Assembly: GCA_022821965.1 (NCBI GenBank)
Contig: JAJECN010000034.1
Coordinates: 1 to 57,486, forward strand
From: Candidatus Poribacteria bacterium
GTDB lineage: Bacteria; Poribacteria; WGA-4E; WGA-3G
Length of the DNA: 57,486 bases
Direction of reading: 5' to 3'
The notes beneath the pieces were generated by a model, which was not told where the DNA came from, made no database searches, and saw nothing but the letters and a program-made list of their open reading frames with translations. Within the stretch, counting starts at the first letter, position 1. Each line of letters starts with the position of its first letter. This document shows positions 40,521-49,110 of this stretch, piece after piece. The position numbers and the translations under genes were made by a program.

Positions 40521-41770
40521 CACGTCCATACTCCGGCAGCTTTCATGTTGTTATTCTCGCTGGTATTGTTGCACTTACACTTGTGTTTTCCTTGGATAGT
40601 ATAGCCCAGGAGGATAAATCAAGCCTTTCCGGTCGCGTTGTGGATCCAGATGGAAAGCCGGTTGCAGGGCTTAAGTTGGCGATTAAACCCGTTGAAATTA
40701 AGGCACCGAGGGACATGGTGCCGCGCACGCCTTTTTCGTCCTGGTTGCGAGTGGTAACCGATGAGGAAGGACGTTTCTTTTTCCCTAATATAGACGCTGT
40801 TTCATCACAATTTGTGATGTTTCCTGAAAGTGCTTCGGATTTTGAGATTATCTCCCTTGAAATTGGGGATTTAACCTTCTATTCTACGGGCTTCCTTCAG
40901 AATTTTCAGACCTGGTTTGGTAAACTCACCTTTACCATTGAACCAGGGACACATCTCGAAGGCGTGGTAGTCAACGTGAAACCGCCTCGGATGCGAATTC
41001 GTGGACGAGTACTTCTAAAGGATAAAACGCCACTCGCCAATACAGACGTTAGCCTTACCGTCCGACGGCGGCAACGAGATACTTTCCTTCTTGTCCTTCC
41101 AGGCGGTGGCAGTTCTGGAGCCTCAGGGAGAGGCGTTAGAACTGACGCTGAAGGTTATTTCGTATCATATTATCCAGATGAGGCTTCGGAATACTCGGTG
41201 ATAGTGAAATATGAAGGTGCGTCCGCAAAGTCCAGATGGTTTCGTCTTAAAGAGGGACAGCAGTACGATGAACTCGTTTTGGTACTCAGAGACTTAGAGG
41301 AACACCGCGCCAGGCGCAGTGAAAGAGAAAAAGCACGACAAGCAGTGTGGGTAGTGAATCCTCAGAATAATCACGCTTACAAGAGAATAAAGTGCGACAG
41401 TTGGAAAGACGCAAAAGCCAAGGCGGAAGCCGAGAATGCATATTTCGTTGCCATTAACGACGAAGCGGAGCAGAAATGGTTGGAGGCACTTTATCCAGAG
41501 AAAACGTTTTTTTGGATTGGGCTGCGTGTTCCAGAAAAAGGGGCAACATGGCAGTGGAGCAACGGTGAATCTGTCTCTTATGCGAATTGGATAGCCTCTC
41601 AGGAACCGGATAGTGTGTCCACTGATGACAATGAACACCCCGTCGCTATGGAATTCTTTTCAAAGAGATGGATGGCAATTGGCTCTAAAAGTCCGTTCTT
41701 GCCTATAGTTAAACACGCAATTCTTGAAAAAGAGAATATACCTACGGAACCTGCCGAAGCGACACAGTAA
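40517..41770 (+). CDS. Secreted CnaB-like / C-type-lectin-fold protein (paralog 1)
   Basis: 417 residues; GAGGAG 8 nt before ATG, which overlaps the previous stop. Signal peptide (VVILAGIVALTLVFSLDSIAQ). Two carboxypeptidase-regulatory-like beta domains (LSGRVVDPDGKPVAGLKLAI and IRGRVLLKDKTPLANTDVSL), then a C-type-lectin-like domain from about 275: VWVVNPQNNHAYKRIKCDSW, KAKAEAENAYFVAINDEAEQKWLEAL, FFWIGLRV, WQWSNGESVSYANWIASQEP. Such domains bind carbohydrate or protein; the Ca-binding residues are not obvious. Paralog of the next gene. Confidence 0.85.
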   Translation: MTRPYSGSFHVVILAGIVALTLVFSLDSIAQEDKSSLSGRVVDPDGKPVAGLKLAIKPVEIKAPRDMVPRTPFSSWLRVVTDEEGRFFFPNIDAVSSQFVMFPESASDFEIISLEIGDLTFYSTGFLQNFQTWFGKLTFTIEPGTHLEGVVVNVKPPRMRIRGRVLLKDKTPLANTDVSLTVRRRQRDTFLLVLPGGGSSGASGRGVRTDAEGYFVSYYPDEASEYSVIVKYEGASAKSRWFRLKEGQQYDELVLVLRDLEEHRARRSEREKARQAVWVVNPQNNHAYKRIKCDSWKDAKAKAEAENAYFVAINDEAEQKWLEALYPEKTFFWIGLRVPEKGATWQWSNGESVSYANWIASQEPDSVSTDDNEHPVAMEFFSKRWMAIGSKSPFLPIVKHAILEKENIPTEPAEATQ

Positions 41771-41805
41771 ATCCTGTACGATCACTATCTAAGCTATCTT
41801 CGCTG

Positions 41806-41824
41806 GCGAGGTTTGCAACCTCGC
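41806..41824. repeat. Palindrome of the GGCGAGGTT family (copy 2)
   Basis: GCGAGGTT (41806-41813), TGC loop, AACCTCGC (41817-41824). Lies between the two lectin-like paralogs. Confidence 0.7.
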
Positions 41825-41876
41825 TTGTCCATAAAGAGGTAGACTTTTCAGACGTATTTGTAAAGAGGTATCTACT

Positions 41877-43289
41877 ATGACTCGTTTTCCTTTCACCAAA
41901 CCGATTTTTACAATGCTGGTGGCAGTTATTGTGTTAGGGTTTGCCGTGGAGTCCCAAAGTGCTACTGAGGAACAGCCGTCAACGTTATCTGGACGCGTTA
42001 TTAGTACAGAAGGTAAACCGCTTGCCGAGGCAGCGATAGCTCTCTTATACGTCAAAATTGAAAAAGATAGCGGAGTTGACACCCTATACGATAGGTCCCT
42101 GTATCCTTTCCTTCGCCAGAGACCAGACCATTTTCCTCCCGAGCTTAGCGGAAAAACCCCGAAGGAAGAGGAACAACAGGCGCAGCCACCCTTTCTCAAA
42201 TCGAAAACTGATTCAGAAGGACGATTCACTTTCACTGGTATCGCTACAGGGATGGTGCAATTAATGGTCCTACCGATAGAAAAGGTACCGGAATCGCCAC
42301 GTCCAACACCTCAAAACCTTAAGCCTGTACCTGAGATTCAGACCATTAAGTTCGGAGAAGTAACGTTTCATCCGCATGAATTCTCTTTCTTTCCACCGAT
42401 CGGGGCAGTCACCTTTGCTATCAAATCCGGTTCAGACATCAAAAACGTGGAAGTCACCATAGACACCCGACCGAAACTAAGGATCCAAGGTAGACTTGTC
42501 TTTAAGAACGGTGAACCGCTTGCCGACACGACTGTTGAAATTAACATTGGTCACTTGGATTTAAATGGGTCGGGTGGTTCAGCCTTCAAGCGTTCCTTAC
42601 ATACTGATGCAGATGGGAATTTTGTCTCCGCTGTACACGTTCCTGGAACCTACGCACTGTCTGTTGAACATCGCAGACTTTCGGCGATGTCAGAACCCTT
42701 TACTGTTGAAACAGGCAAACCGCATGAAGCGGTGGTTTTGAGACTTAGTGGCAATCCTGCCGATCTTTCCGAGTTATCCTCTGAGAGATCCAAAGAGCCG
42801 CGATATGGTATGCCAGATATTCCCGGTGTATGGATAGTGAATCCAACGAATGGACACGCTTACAAGTGGATTGCCTGTGATGATTGGGAAGATGCGCGTG
42901 TTCAGGCTGCTGACGAAGATGCGCATCTCGTTACGATTACGAGTGAGGCGGAGCAGATATGGCTTGAAGCCATCTTTGGACCTGGTCCGTATTGGATCGG
43001 TTTGACCGATCTTCTAAAAGAGGGTGAGTGGTCATGGGAGACCGGAGAACTCGTCACATACACCAACTGGGGAGAGGTCGAAGAAGACATTTTAGGTGAA
43101 CCGCCTGCGCTTCTCAAAGCATTCGGTGCCAAAAATCGTCGCCAACGCCGAAGGGAGAATGAAGAAAATTACGTCATCATGTCCTCTCGTTGGGATGAAC
43201 AGGTCGGGAAATGGTATCCAGCTGATTCAAAAAGTGCACACCGCCACGGCAGAGTACGGATGGCAATCCTTGAGAAAGACGGTATGTGA
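41877..43289 (+). CDS. Secreted CnaB-like / C-type-lectin-fold protein (paralog 2)
   Basis: 470 residues; GAGGTA ribosome site. Signal peptide (FTMLVAVIVLGFAVESQSA). Same layout as the preceding gene: LSGRVISTEGKPLAEAAIAL, IQGRLVFKNGEPLADTTVEI, then a lectin-like domain (VWIVNPTNGHAYKWIACDDW, EDAHLVTITSEAEQIWLEAIF, YWIGLTD, WSWETGELVTYTNWGEVEED). It has an extra proline-rich insert near residue 80-100. Tandem duplication of an ancestral gene. The strongest conservation is in the lectin-like part. Likely a surface or periplasmic ligand-binding protein. Confidence 0.85.
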   Translation: MTRFPFTKPIFTMLVAVIVLGFAVESQSATEEQPSTLSGRVISTEGKPLAEAAIALLYVKIEKDSGVDTLYDRSLYPFLRQRPDHFPPELSGKTPKEEEQQAQPPFLKSKTDSEGRFTFTGIATGMVQLMVLPIEKVPESPRPTPQNLKPVPEIQTIKFGEVTFHPHEFSFFPPIGAVTFAIKSGSDIKNVEVTIDTRPKLRIQGRLVFKNGEPLADTTVEINIGHLDLNGSGGSAFKRSLHTDADGNFVSAVHVPGTYALSVEHRRLSAMSEPFTVETGKPHEAVVLRLSGNPADLSELSSERSKEPRYGMPDIPGVWIVNPTNGHAYKWIACDDWEDARVQAADEDAHLVTITSEAEQIWLEAIFGPGPYWIGLTDLLKEGEWSWETGELVTYTNWGEVEEDILGEPPALLKAFGAKNRRQRRRENEENYVIMSSRWDEQVGKWYPADSKSAHRHGRVRMAILEKDGM

Positions 43290-43291
43290 TC

Positions 43292-43316
43292 CAAAGTACA
43301 AGGAAAATTAAAAACA
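43292..43316 (+). repeat. Leader repeat 3' end (before the MBL gene)
   Basis: ACAAGGAAAATTAAAAACA immediately before ATG 43317: the ribosome-site part of the leader repeat only, starting within the intergenic 27 bp. Confidence 0.6.
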
Positions 43317-45137
43317 ATGGAGACCCACTTTTCCCAACTCAGCCAACACCTATATGTCCATCACGGACATGTCAACACGGGTATTCTCCGCGACGGAAAC
43401 CGGGCACTCCTCATTGATCCGAGTGGAACCACTCTACAGGCTACGCTCTCGGAACTCGGCATCACGAATGTTGAGCAGATCCTTTTTACGCATCACCATC
43501 GCGATAGTACAGCAGGCTTTCCAATATCTAATAATGCCCGCATCGGGGTTCCAGCGAAAGAGGCAACATGGTTTAGCGAAGTCGAAACCTTTTGGAACGA
43601 CCCGAAATACCGTTGGCATCTCTACAACTATCACCCCCATAACCTCATGCTTGCTGACGCGGTCTCCGTAACGGATACATACACCGAAGACGCGCAGATC
43701 CAGTGGGGTCCGGCATCCCTACAAGTCCTTGAAACACCAGGGCATACCGATGGGAGTATTACCTATCTCATTGATGTTGATGGTGAACGCTTCGCTTTCT
43801 CTGGTGATCTCATCTACGACGAGGGGAAGGTGTGGGAACTTTATAGTTTACAGAAAGGGCAACAAACGAGCGATTATCACGGGTTCCTCGGCGCACGAGA
43901 TGAACTGACGGAGAGCCTTGAAAAGGTCCGTCAGGCATCGCCTGCAACACTCATTCCAACACACGGCATTGTCATGAACAATCCGGACAAGGCAATTGAC
44001 GCGCTTTTGGAACGGTTGGCGTACTGCTACGATAAATATGTGGCGATTTCTGCGCTCCGGCACTACTTTCCGCAGCTTTTTGCGGAATTTGAGGGACATC
44101 CGGGGCACATGCCGATCCGAGAAGGTACACCGCCACCCGAATTCCTACGCCATTTCGGTACGACGTGGTTGATTATCTCCGAGACAAATGAAGCGTTTGT
44201 GATGGATTGTGGTTCGCCGAATGTCATCAAACAGATTCAGCAGTTGCAAGCGGATGGCGAAATCTCGGAAGTTACACAGTTTTGGGTGACGCACTACCAC
44301 GATGACCACGTTAACGCTACCCCTGAGTTTCAGGAAACTTTCCCGTGTGAAACGATCACTGATAGAGTTGTCGCGCGAGTCATCACAGAACCAATTGGTT
44401 TCCGACTCCCTTGTATTTCGCCCGCGGTTACCAGAGTAGATCGCATCACCCAAGATGGGGATACTTGGCAGTGGAATGAGTTCACAATGACAGCATACCA
44501 TTTCCCGGGGCAGACCTATTATCACGGTGGATTGCTCGTTGAGGGACGTGGCGTACGGATGTTCTTTGCGGGTGATTCTTTCACAATGGCGGGAATTGAC
44601 GATTACTGCTCTGGCAATCGGAATCTACTCGGCAAGGATGTCGGTTACGAAAAGTGTCTGCGATTGATTCAGCAACTCAGACCGACGCATATTTTTAATT
44701 GCCACGTCAATCCGGCGTTTGATTTTACTGATACCGAGATTCAGTGTATGCTGGACACGCTTGCCGAGCGTGAAAAGTGCTATACCGCTCTCTTCCCTTG
44801 GGACCACGCCAACTACGGAATGGATGAACATTGGATCCGCTGTTATCCGTATGAGCAGGAGATTGGATTGGGAGAAACAGCACAGTTGCGCGTGGAGATA
44901 ACAAATCATTCGTTTGAACCGCGTACAGCAATTGCTCAACCGATTCTGCCAGTATCGTGGGGTATAGAGGTTCCTGTAATGGAAACAACTATTCCACCAA
45001 GGACGGATGGACACATCGATTTTTCCATTCCCATTCCACAGCACTGTGAAGCATTGGGACGAATTGTCGTGCCTGTGGACATCACTTATGACGCGCGTCC
45101 ACTCGGTCAATTTCGAGAAGCAATCTTTGTTTTTTAA
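43317..45137 (+). CDS. Protein with two metallo-beta-lactamase domains
   Basis: 606 residues, no signal peptide. Domain 1 (about 1-230): H59-x-H61-x-D63 (THHHRDSTAG), TPGHTDGS, SGDLIYDEG, TPTHG. It lacks the His that normally follows the Asp (Ser instead). Domain 2 (about 275-480): full H326-x-H328-x-D330-H331 (THYHDDHVN), FPGQTYYHGG, FAGDSF, FNCHV. Residues 490-606 form a beta-sandwich-like tail. The fold covers hydrolases of many esters and amides, so the substrate is open. Domain 2 looks complete; domain 1 may bind one metal or be regulatory. Ribosome site from the leader repeat. Confidence 0.85.
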   Translation: METHFSQLSQHLYVHHGHVNTGILRDGNRALLIDPSGTTLQATLSELGITNVEQILFTHHHRDSTAGFPISNNARIGVPAKEATWFSEVETFWNDPKYRWHLYNYHPHNLMLADAVSVTDTYTEDAQIQWGPASLQVLETPGHTDGSITYLIDVDGERFAFSGDLIYDEGKVWELYSLQKGQQTSDYHGFLGARDELTESLEKVRQASPATLIPTHGIVMNNPDKAIDALLERLAYCYDKYVAISALRHYFPQLFAEFEGHPGHMPIREGTPPPEFLRHFGTTWLIISETNEAFVMDCGSPNVIKQIQQLQADGEISEVTQFWVTHYHDDHVNATPEFQETFPCETITDRVVARVITEPIGFRLPCISPAVTRVDRITQDGDTWQWNEFTMTAYHFPGQTYYHGGLLVEGRGVRMFFAGDSFTMAGIDDYCSGNRNLLGKDVGYEKCLRLIQQLRPTHIFNCHVNPAFDFTDTEIQCMLDTLAEREKCYTALFPWDHANYGMDEHWIRCYPYEQEIGLGETAQLRVEITNHSFEPRTAIAQPILPVSWGIEVPVMETTIPPRTDGHIDFSIPIPQHCEALGRIVVPVDITYDARPLGQFREAIFVF

Positions 45138-45213
45138 TAGTAGTAGGCATACGCCGTTATGCCGTAGCAATCTTTGTTTTTAATAGTAGTAGGCATACGC
45201 CGTTATGCCGTAA
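45121..45213 (+). repeat. Tandem duplication of gene 3' end plus REP unit
   Basis: Two copies (45121-45167 and 45168-45213) of CAATCTTTGTTTTT(T)AATA followed by GTAGTAGGCATACGCCGTTA and TGCCGTA. The first half of the unit is the last codons and stop of the MBL gene. The second half is a REP hairpin (GGCATA...TATGCC) of the same family as those around the transposase at 56724. Confidence 0.9.
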
Positions 45214-45233
45214 AAAAGGGAGTTAAAAAGCTT

Positions 45234-45653
45234 GTGTTAAACTTATCGCATCCGACTATTGACATCGCTATTACCTGCAGCGATTTTGAAACGTCACTGG
45301 ATTTCTATCATAACAAGTTGGGACTTGAGATCGTGTTAGAGTTAGAGATTCCAGATGCTCTTGCACAAGATGTAGGGCTTGCGCCGACAGGCTTTCGCCA
45401 AGTTCGCCTTCAAGCCGGTAACACGCTCATCAAACTGATGGATATCGAGTCGCCACCACCGACACCGGCAGGTGGATTCTCAGCAGGTGTCCGTTGGCTC
45501 ACCTTCTTTGTGGAAGATATTCAAGCAACCGTCGAAAACCTAAAGCAGAACGGTGTCGAATTTCTATCCGAACCTATAAGCGCACCGGACGCAGGAGGTG
45601 TTGTGTGTGCGAAGGATCCGGACGGTATTCTGATTGAACTCGTCCAAATTTGA
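45234..45653 (+). CDS. VOC-family (glyoxalase-fold) protein
   Basis: 139 residues from GTG 45234, about 11 nt after AAAGGGAG. In-frame codons reach 45174, but that stretch is REP repeat. Begins LNLSHPTIDIAITCSDFETSLDFYHNKLGLEIVLE and ends GGVVCAKDPDGILIELVQI, the two halves of the vicinal oxygen chelate fold with a metal-ligand Glu at the end. Members include dioxygenases, isomerases and resistance proteins. The reaction cannot be named. Confidence 0.85.
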   Translation: MLNLSHPTIDIAITCSDFETSLDFYHNKLGLEIVLELEIPDALAQDVGLAPTGFRQVRLQAGNTLIKLMDIESPPPTPAGGFSAGVRWLTFFVEDIQATVENLKQNGVEFLSEPISAPDAGGVVCAKDPDGILIELVQI

Positions 45654-45795
45654 CCTATATGCTGTCAAATTTCGCATTCACATTATATGAGAGACATAGC
45701 GGAATTTCTTATCTTTTTAGCCCAGGAGACCTAAGCTTGAAACGAAGTGGAAAGCGATTCGACACAAAGAAACGTGAATGCCAAATTCACGCTGC

Positions 45796-45819
45796 TTATC
45801 CGCAAGGAAAATTAAAAAG
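45796..45819 (+). repeat. Leader repeat 3' module (before the PhyH gene)
   Basis: TTATCCGCAAGGAAAATTAA then AAAG before ATG 45820, matching the 3' end of the leader copies upstream. The 166-bp gap before it has nothing else I recognise. Confidence 0.7.
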
Positions 45820-46704
45820 ATGAAGGCATTGACTGATTCCCAAATCCACGATTTTAATGAGAACGGCTATCTATTACTCGAAGATGCGCTTGCGCCTGAC
45901 GATCTAAACCCACTCATCGAGGAGTTTGAGGAGATTGTTGATACGGGGGCATCGGAACTCTATGCGGAAGGAGAAATTGATTCCGAATTCAAAACGGAAG
46001 GGTTTGACACCCGTTTGGCAAAAATTACGGCGCAATCCCCTGCCGTATTTCAGAAGGTCTTTAGCGGTGCACACACCGGACCGGCACTCTTCGATCTGCT
46101 CATCAATCCGAAACTCCTTGACATCGCCGAGTCGCTCGTCGGACCAGAGATTATGTGTCACCCCGCATACCGGGTGCGCCCTAAACTTCCTGAACATGAC
46201 CGGACCCTCGTTCCGTGGCATCAGGATGCTGGCTATATGGAACCTAAATGCGATTCAGTTTTACAACTCACGATCTGGATTCCACTAATAGATGCGACTG
46301 TTGAGAACGGCTGTATGGAAGTTATCCCGCATGCCCATCGGGACGGCGTTTTCCGACATCGTCACTCTGAACGCTTCTATCTTGAGATACCAGATGATGC
46401 ATTACCCGAAGTCGATCCGGTCGTAGTCCCCGTCAAGTTCGGCAGTGTCCTCCTGTTTACCAATCTAACACCACACCGCTCTATTCCGAATGTTAGCAAT
46501 CAGGTCAGATGGAGCGTTGATTCCCGCTATCAGGACGCGGCAAAACCGACGGGTTATCAACCGGAAGCAGGCTTTCTCGCACGGAGCCGACTGCACCCTG
46601 AAGATGTCGTTACCACACCTGAGGAGTTTAAGCGGGTTCGCGACGAACATCAACCTGGTCCCGGTCCAAATCGATGGGCAAAGAAGGAGAATAATGATGC
46701 GTAA
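45820..46704 (+). CDS. Phytanoyl-CoA dioxygenase (PhyH) family Fe(II)/2-oxoglutarate oxygenase
   Basis: 294 residues from ATG 45820, which carries the leader-type ribosome site; in-frame codons upstream to 45778 run through that leader. Begins LTDSQIHDFNENGYLLLEDAL, the usual PhyH start. Iron ligands: H134-x-D136 (VPWHQDAGY) and the distal His in LTPHRSIPN, with the 2-oxoglutarate-binding Arg in RWSVDSRY. C-terminal part ends GPGPNRWAKK. Family members hydroxylate diverse small molecules; they are strikingly abundant in poribacterial genomes. Substrate unknown. The 3' end overlaps the next gene by 11 bp. Confidence 0.93.
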   Translation: MKALTDSQIHDFNENGYLLLEDALAPDDLNPLIEEFEEIVDTGASELYAEGEIDSEFKTEGFDTRLAKITAQSPAVFQKVFSGAHTGPALFDLLINPKLLDIAESLVGPEIMCHPAYRVRPKLPEHDRTLVPWHQDAGYMEPKCDSVLQLTIWIPLIDATVENGCMEVIPHAHRDGVFRHRHSERFYLEIPDDALPEVDPVVVPVKFGSVLLFTNLTPHRSIPNVSNQVRWSVDSRYQDAAKPTGYQPEAGFLARSRLHPEDVVTTPEEFKRVRDEHQPGPGPNRWAKKENNDA

Positions 46705-47188
46705 TCTCCTACGGTTATTCCCATTTTTCGTTATTCTGGTTTTTCTGTTGAGCGGTGCCACACCTCCAACCGAAGCTCCGAAACCAGAGGCGGTTGAACT
46801 TAAAGGCACCGTCGTCTGCTTGGCAGAAGAGATGCACACACACTATAACGTAGAACTCTTTAAAACCCATGAACCTCTATACGGTATCAAGACAGAGGAT
46901 GGCAAATACTACACACTTTTGCGGACATCGTTAGCAGAAGCGTTATTCATTGACGAGCGGTTGCATGAGAAAGACTTGATCATCAACGGACGCGTCTTTC
47001 CCAAAACGCTGTTGCTGGAGATCACTCGGTTTGCCTCTATCAAGGATGGTGTGGTACACGAACTCTACTATTACTGCGATACATGCTACATCCGCGCGGT
47101 TGCACCCGGAAATTGCGACTGCTGTCAGGCACCCGTTGTGCTGATTGAAAGACCACTAAATGTCGATTCTACAATACCTTCACCATAG
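46694..47188 (+). CDS. Exported protein with C-terminal four-cysteine cluster
   Basis: 164 residues from ATG 46694 (ATG 46697 also possible; AAGGAGA just upstream). N-terminal hydrophobic signal or anchor (LLRLFPFFVILVFLLSGA). A small beta domain with TEDGKYYTLLRTSLAEALFIDERLHEKDLIINGRVFPKT follows, and then YYCDTCYIRAVAPGNCDCCQAPVVL, a C-x2-C / C-x-C-C cluster likely to bind zinc or iron. Overlaps the end of the PhyH gene, so the two are coupled. I do not know a function for this family. Confidence 0.72.
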   Translation: MMRNLLRLFPFFVILVFLLSGATPPTEAPKPEAVELKGTVVCLAEEMHTHYNVELFKTHEPLYGIKTEDGKYYTLLRTSLAEALFIDERLHEKDLIINGRVFPKTLLLEITRFASIKDGVVHELYYYCDTCYIRAVAPGNCDCCQAPVVLIERPLNVDSTIPSP

Positions 47189-47749
47189 GTGTCAATTTAA
47201 GAAAAAACGACCGTCGCAGACCCAGGTCCGGTAGGTTCGGTTTTGCGGTGTACCGTAACTGTCAATTTTAAAAAAAACGCGTCATAGCATCGTAGGTTGG
47301 GTTGAGCGGAACCGAGAAAAATCGTCCCGACATCCCAAGCACATTTTACCACCTTACGCCGTTCTATCAATCAACAAGATAGCGAAACCCAACGGAAACT
47401 GCCATGTTTGTAGTTTGACGCAAAGAACGTTGGGTTTCGCTGGCTATCTCTATGGCTATGTGGGTATATCAGGTTTGATGTATTTTGAAATATCCACCTT
47501 GATTTTCAACCCCGCTCAACCCAACCTACGGGACCCGGAAACCCTAAATTGACCCCTATGGTTCGGTTTTGCGGTGTACTCACCTGCCTCCTTGATAAGG
47601 GGGGATAAAGGGGGTGTTTTTGCTGGGGTGTTTCTTACGATCTGCATTCCTAACCACACCGATGCTGAGTGTCCAAGTAATTACAGAATCTGCTATAAAA
47701 TCCACGTCATCCGTATAATCCAAGATTCAGACAAAGAGGTATTGGAATT
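47189..47749. other. 561-bp intergenic region built from repeats
   Basis: An exact 20-bp direct repeat (47234-47253 and 47560-47579, beginning GGTTCGGTTTTGCGG) brackets two GTAGGTTGGGTT repeats in inverted orientation. The rest holds a GGGGGGATAAAGGGGG purine-rich stretch near 47600 and a possible -10 (TATAAA, 47694) for the hsdS-like gene. No gene seen. Confidence 0.75.
47292..47529. repeat. Inverted pair of GTAGGTTGGGTT elements
   Basis: GTAGGTTGGGTTGAGCGG at 47292-47309 and its exact complement at 47512-47529 form 18-bp terminal inverted repeats. Internal ends GCGAAACCCAACG (near 47382) and CGTTGGGTTTCGC (near 47428) complete two facing copies. Confidence 0.85.
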
Positions 47750-49087
47750 ATGAATCGTTATCCTAAATATAAAGAGAGCGGCGTGGAATGGATTGGAGAG
47801 ATACCAAAGCATTGGGGAATCAAAAAACTCAAATACGTTGCAAAGATACTGCCAAGTAATGTTGATAAACACATCTATCCAGATGAGATCCAGGTCAGGT
47901 TATGCAATTATACAGATGTTTATTACAACGATTATATTACAGCTGATACCGTTTTGAAAAAGGGTAGTTGTAAGGAAAGTGAGTTTGCGAAATTCGCTTT
48001 GAAGAAAAGTGATGTTATAATTACCAAAGACTCTGAGACCCCAGATGATATTGGCGTTCCAACTTATGTCAAAGACAATTTGGACAGTGTTGTTTGTGGT
48101 TATCATTTAACAATGCTTAGACCACTCGCTTGTCGTGGGGAGTACATTTTTAGATTTATTCAATCTGATAGGACGAGAAGATATTTTGAGTTGGAGTCAA
48201 ATGGAATTACCAGATACGGCTTGGGAAAATCATCAATTGAAAATCTGCTTTTAACCATACCTACTGATTCCGAACAGCAGCAAATCGCCAACTTCCTCGA
48301 CCGCAAGACGGGACAGATTGATGAACTCATCCGCATCAAAGAACGACGCATCGAACTGCTGCAGGAACAACGCACCACGCTAATAAATCAGACAGTGACA
48401 AAGGGACTTGATCCGAGTGTGGAGATGAAACCCTCGGGCGTGGAGTGGATTGGAGACATACCAAGACGTTGGGAAGTCAATAGACTCAAATACGTTGCGA
48501 AGATACTACCAAGTAATGTTGATAAACACATCTATCCAGATGAGATCCAGGTCAGATTATGCAATTATACAGATGTTTACTACAACGATTATATTACAAC
48601 TGATACCGTTTTGAAAAAGGGTAGTTGTAAGGAAAGTGAGTTTGCGAAATTTGTTTTGAGGAAAGACGATGTTATAATTACCAAAGATTCTGAGACCCCA
48701 GATGATATTGGCGTTCCAACTTATGTCAAAGACGATTTGGACAATGTTGTCTGTGGCTATCATTTAACAATGATTAAGCCACTTTCTTGTCGTGGGGAGT
48801 ACATTTTTAGATTTATTCAATCTGATAGGACGAGAAGATATTTTGAATTGGAATCAAATGGAATTACCAGATACGGTTTGGGAAAATCATCAATTGAAAA
48901 TCTGATTTTACCCATACCTACTGACTCCGAACAGCGACAGATCGCTGACTTCCTCAATAATAAGACCAAACAAATTGACGAATTGATAACCACAGAGCAG
49001 CAAAAAATCGAACTCCTCAAAGAATACCGTCAATCCCTCATCTCCGAAGCAGTGACCGGCAAGATAGACATCCGAAACGAGGTTTAG
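47750..49087 (+). CDS. hsdS: Type I restriction specificity subunit (HsdS), orphan, with near-identical halves
   Basis: 445 residues. Two target-recognition domains separated by conserved helices: SGVEWIGEIPKHW (start), IPTDSEQQQIANFLDRKTGQIDELI (spacer helix 1), SGVEWIGDIPRRW (start of half 2), IPTDSEQRQIADFLNNKTKQIDELI (helix 2). The two recognition domains are almost the same sequence, offset by 219 codons, whereas HsdS halves normally differ. If functional, it should recognise a symmetric (inverted repeat) bipartite site. No hsdM or hsdR is in the window on either side. A weak -10 sits 55 bp upstream. Confidence 0.92.
   Translation: MNRYPKYKESGVEWIGEIPKHWGIKKLKYVAKILPSNVDKHIYPDEIQVRLCNYTDVYYNDYITADTVLKKGSCKESEFAKFALKKSDVIITKDSETPDDIGVPTYVKDNLDSVVCGYHLTMLRPLACRGEYIFRFIQSDRTRRYFELESNGITRYGLGKSSIENLLLTIPTDSEQQQIANFLDRKTGQIDELIRIKERRIELLQEQRTTLINQTVTKGLDPSVEMKPSGVEWIGDIPRRWEVNRLKYVAKILPSNVDKHIYPDEIQVRLCNYTDVYYNDYITTDTVLKKGSCKESEFAKFVLRKDDVIITKDSETPDDIGVPTYVKDDLDNVVCGYHLTMIKPLSCRGEYIFRFIQSDRTRRYFELESNGITRYGLGKSSIENLILPIPTDSEQRQIADFLNNKTKQIDELITTEQQKIELLKEYRQSLISEAVTGKIDIRNEV
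47827..48957 (+). repeat. Internal direct repeat of hsdS recognition domains
   Basis: About 470 bp at 47827-48300 recur at 48484-48957, offset 657 bp, with only scattered differences. The repeat covers the recognition domain and the start of the spacer helix. Confidence 0.9.
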
Positions 49088-49110
49088 TCCCTATATTTCT
49101 GCTTTTTTAC

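Noticed and set aside
40517-43289. Diversity-generating retroelement target (lectin-like domains).
   Set aside because: No reverse transcriptase, template repeat or IMH-like site is visible near the lectin-like genes.
45174-45233. N-terminal extension of the VOC protein from 45174.
   Set aside because: The extension is encoded by the duplicated gene tail and REP unit; GTG 45234 with AAAGGGAG upstream gives the family-type N-terminus.
47750-49087. A complete type I restriction-modification system.
   Set aside because: Only the specificity subunit is visible; neighbours are a repeat-rich gap and unrelated genes.
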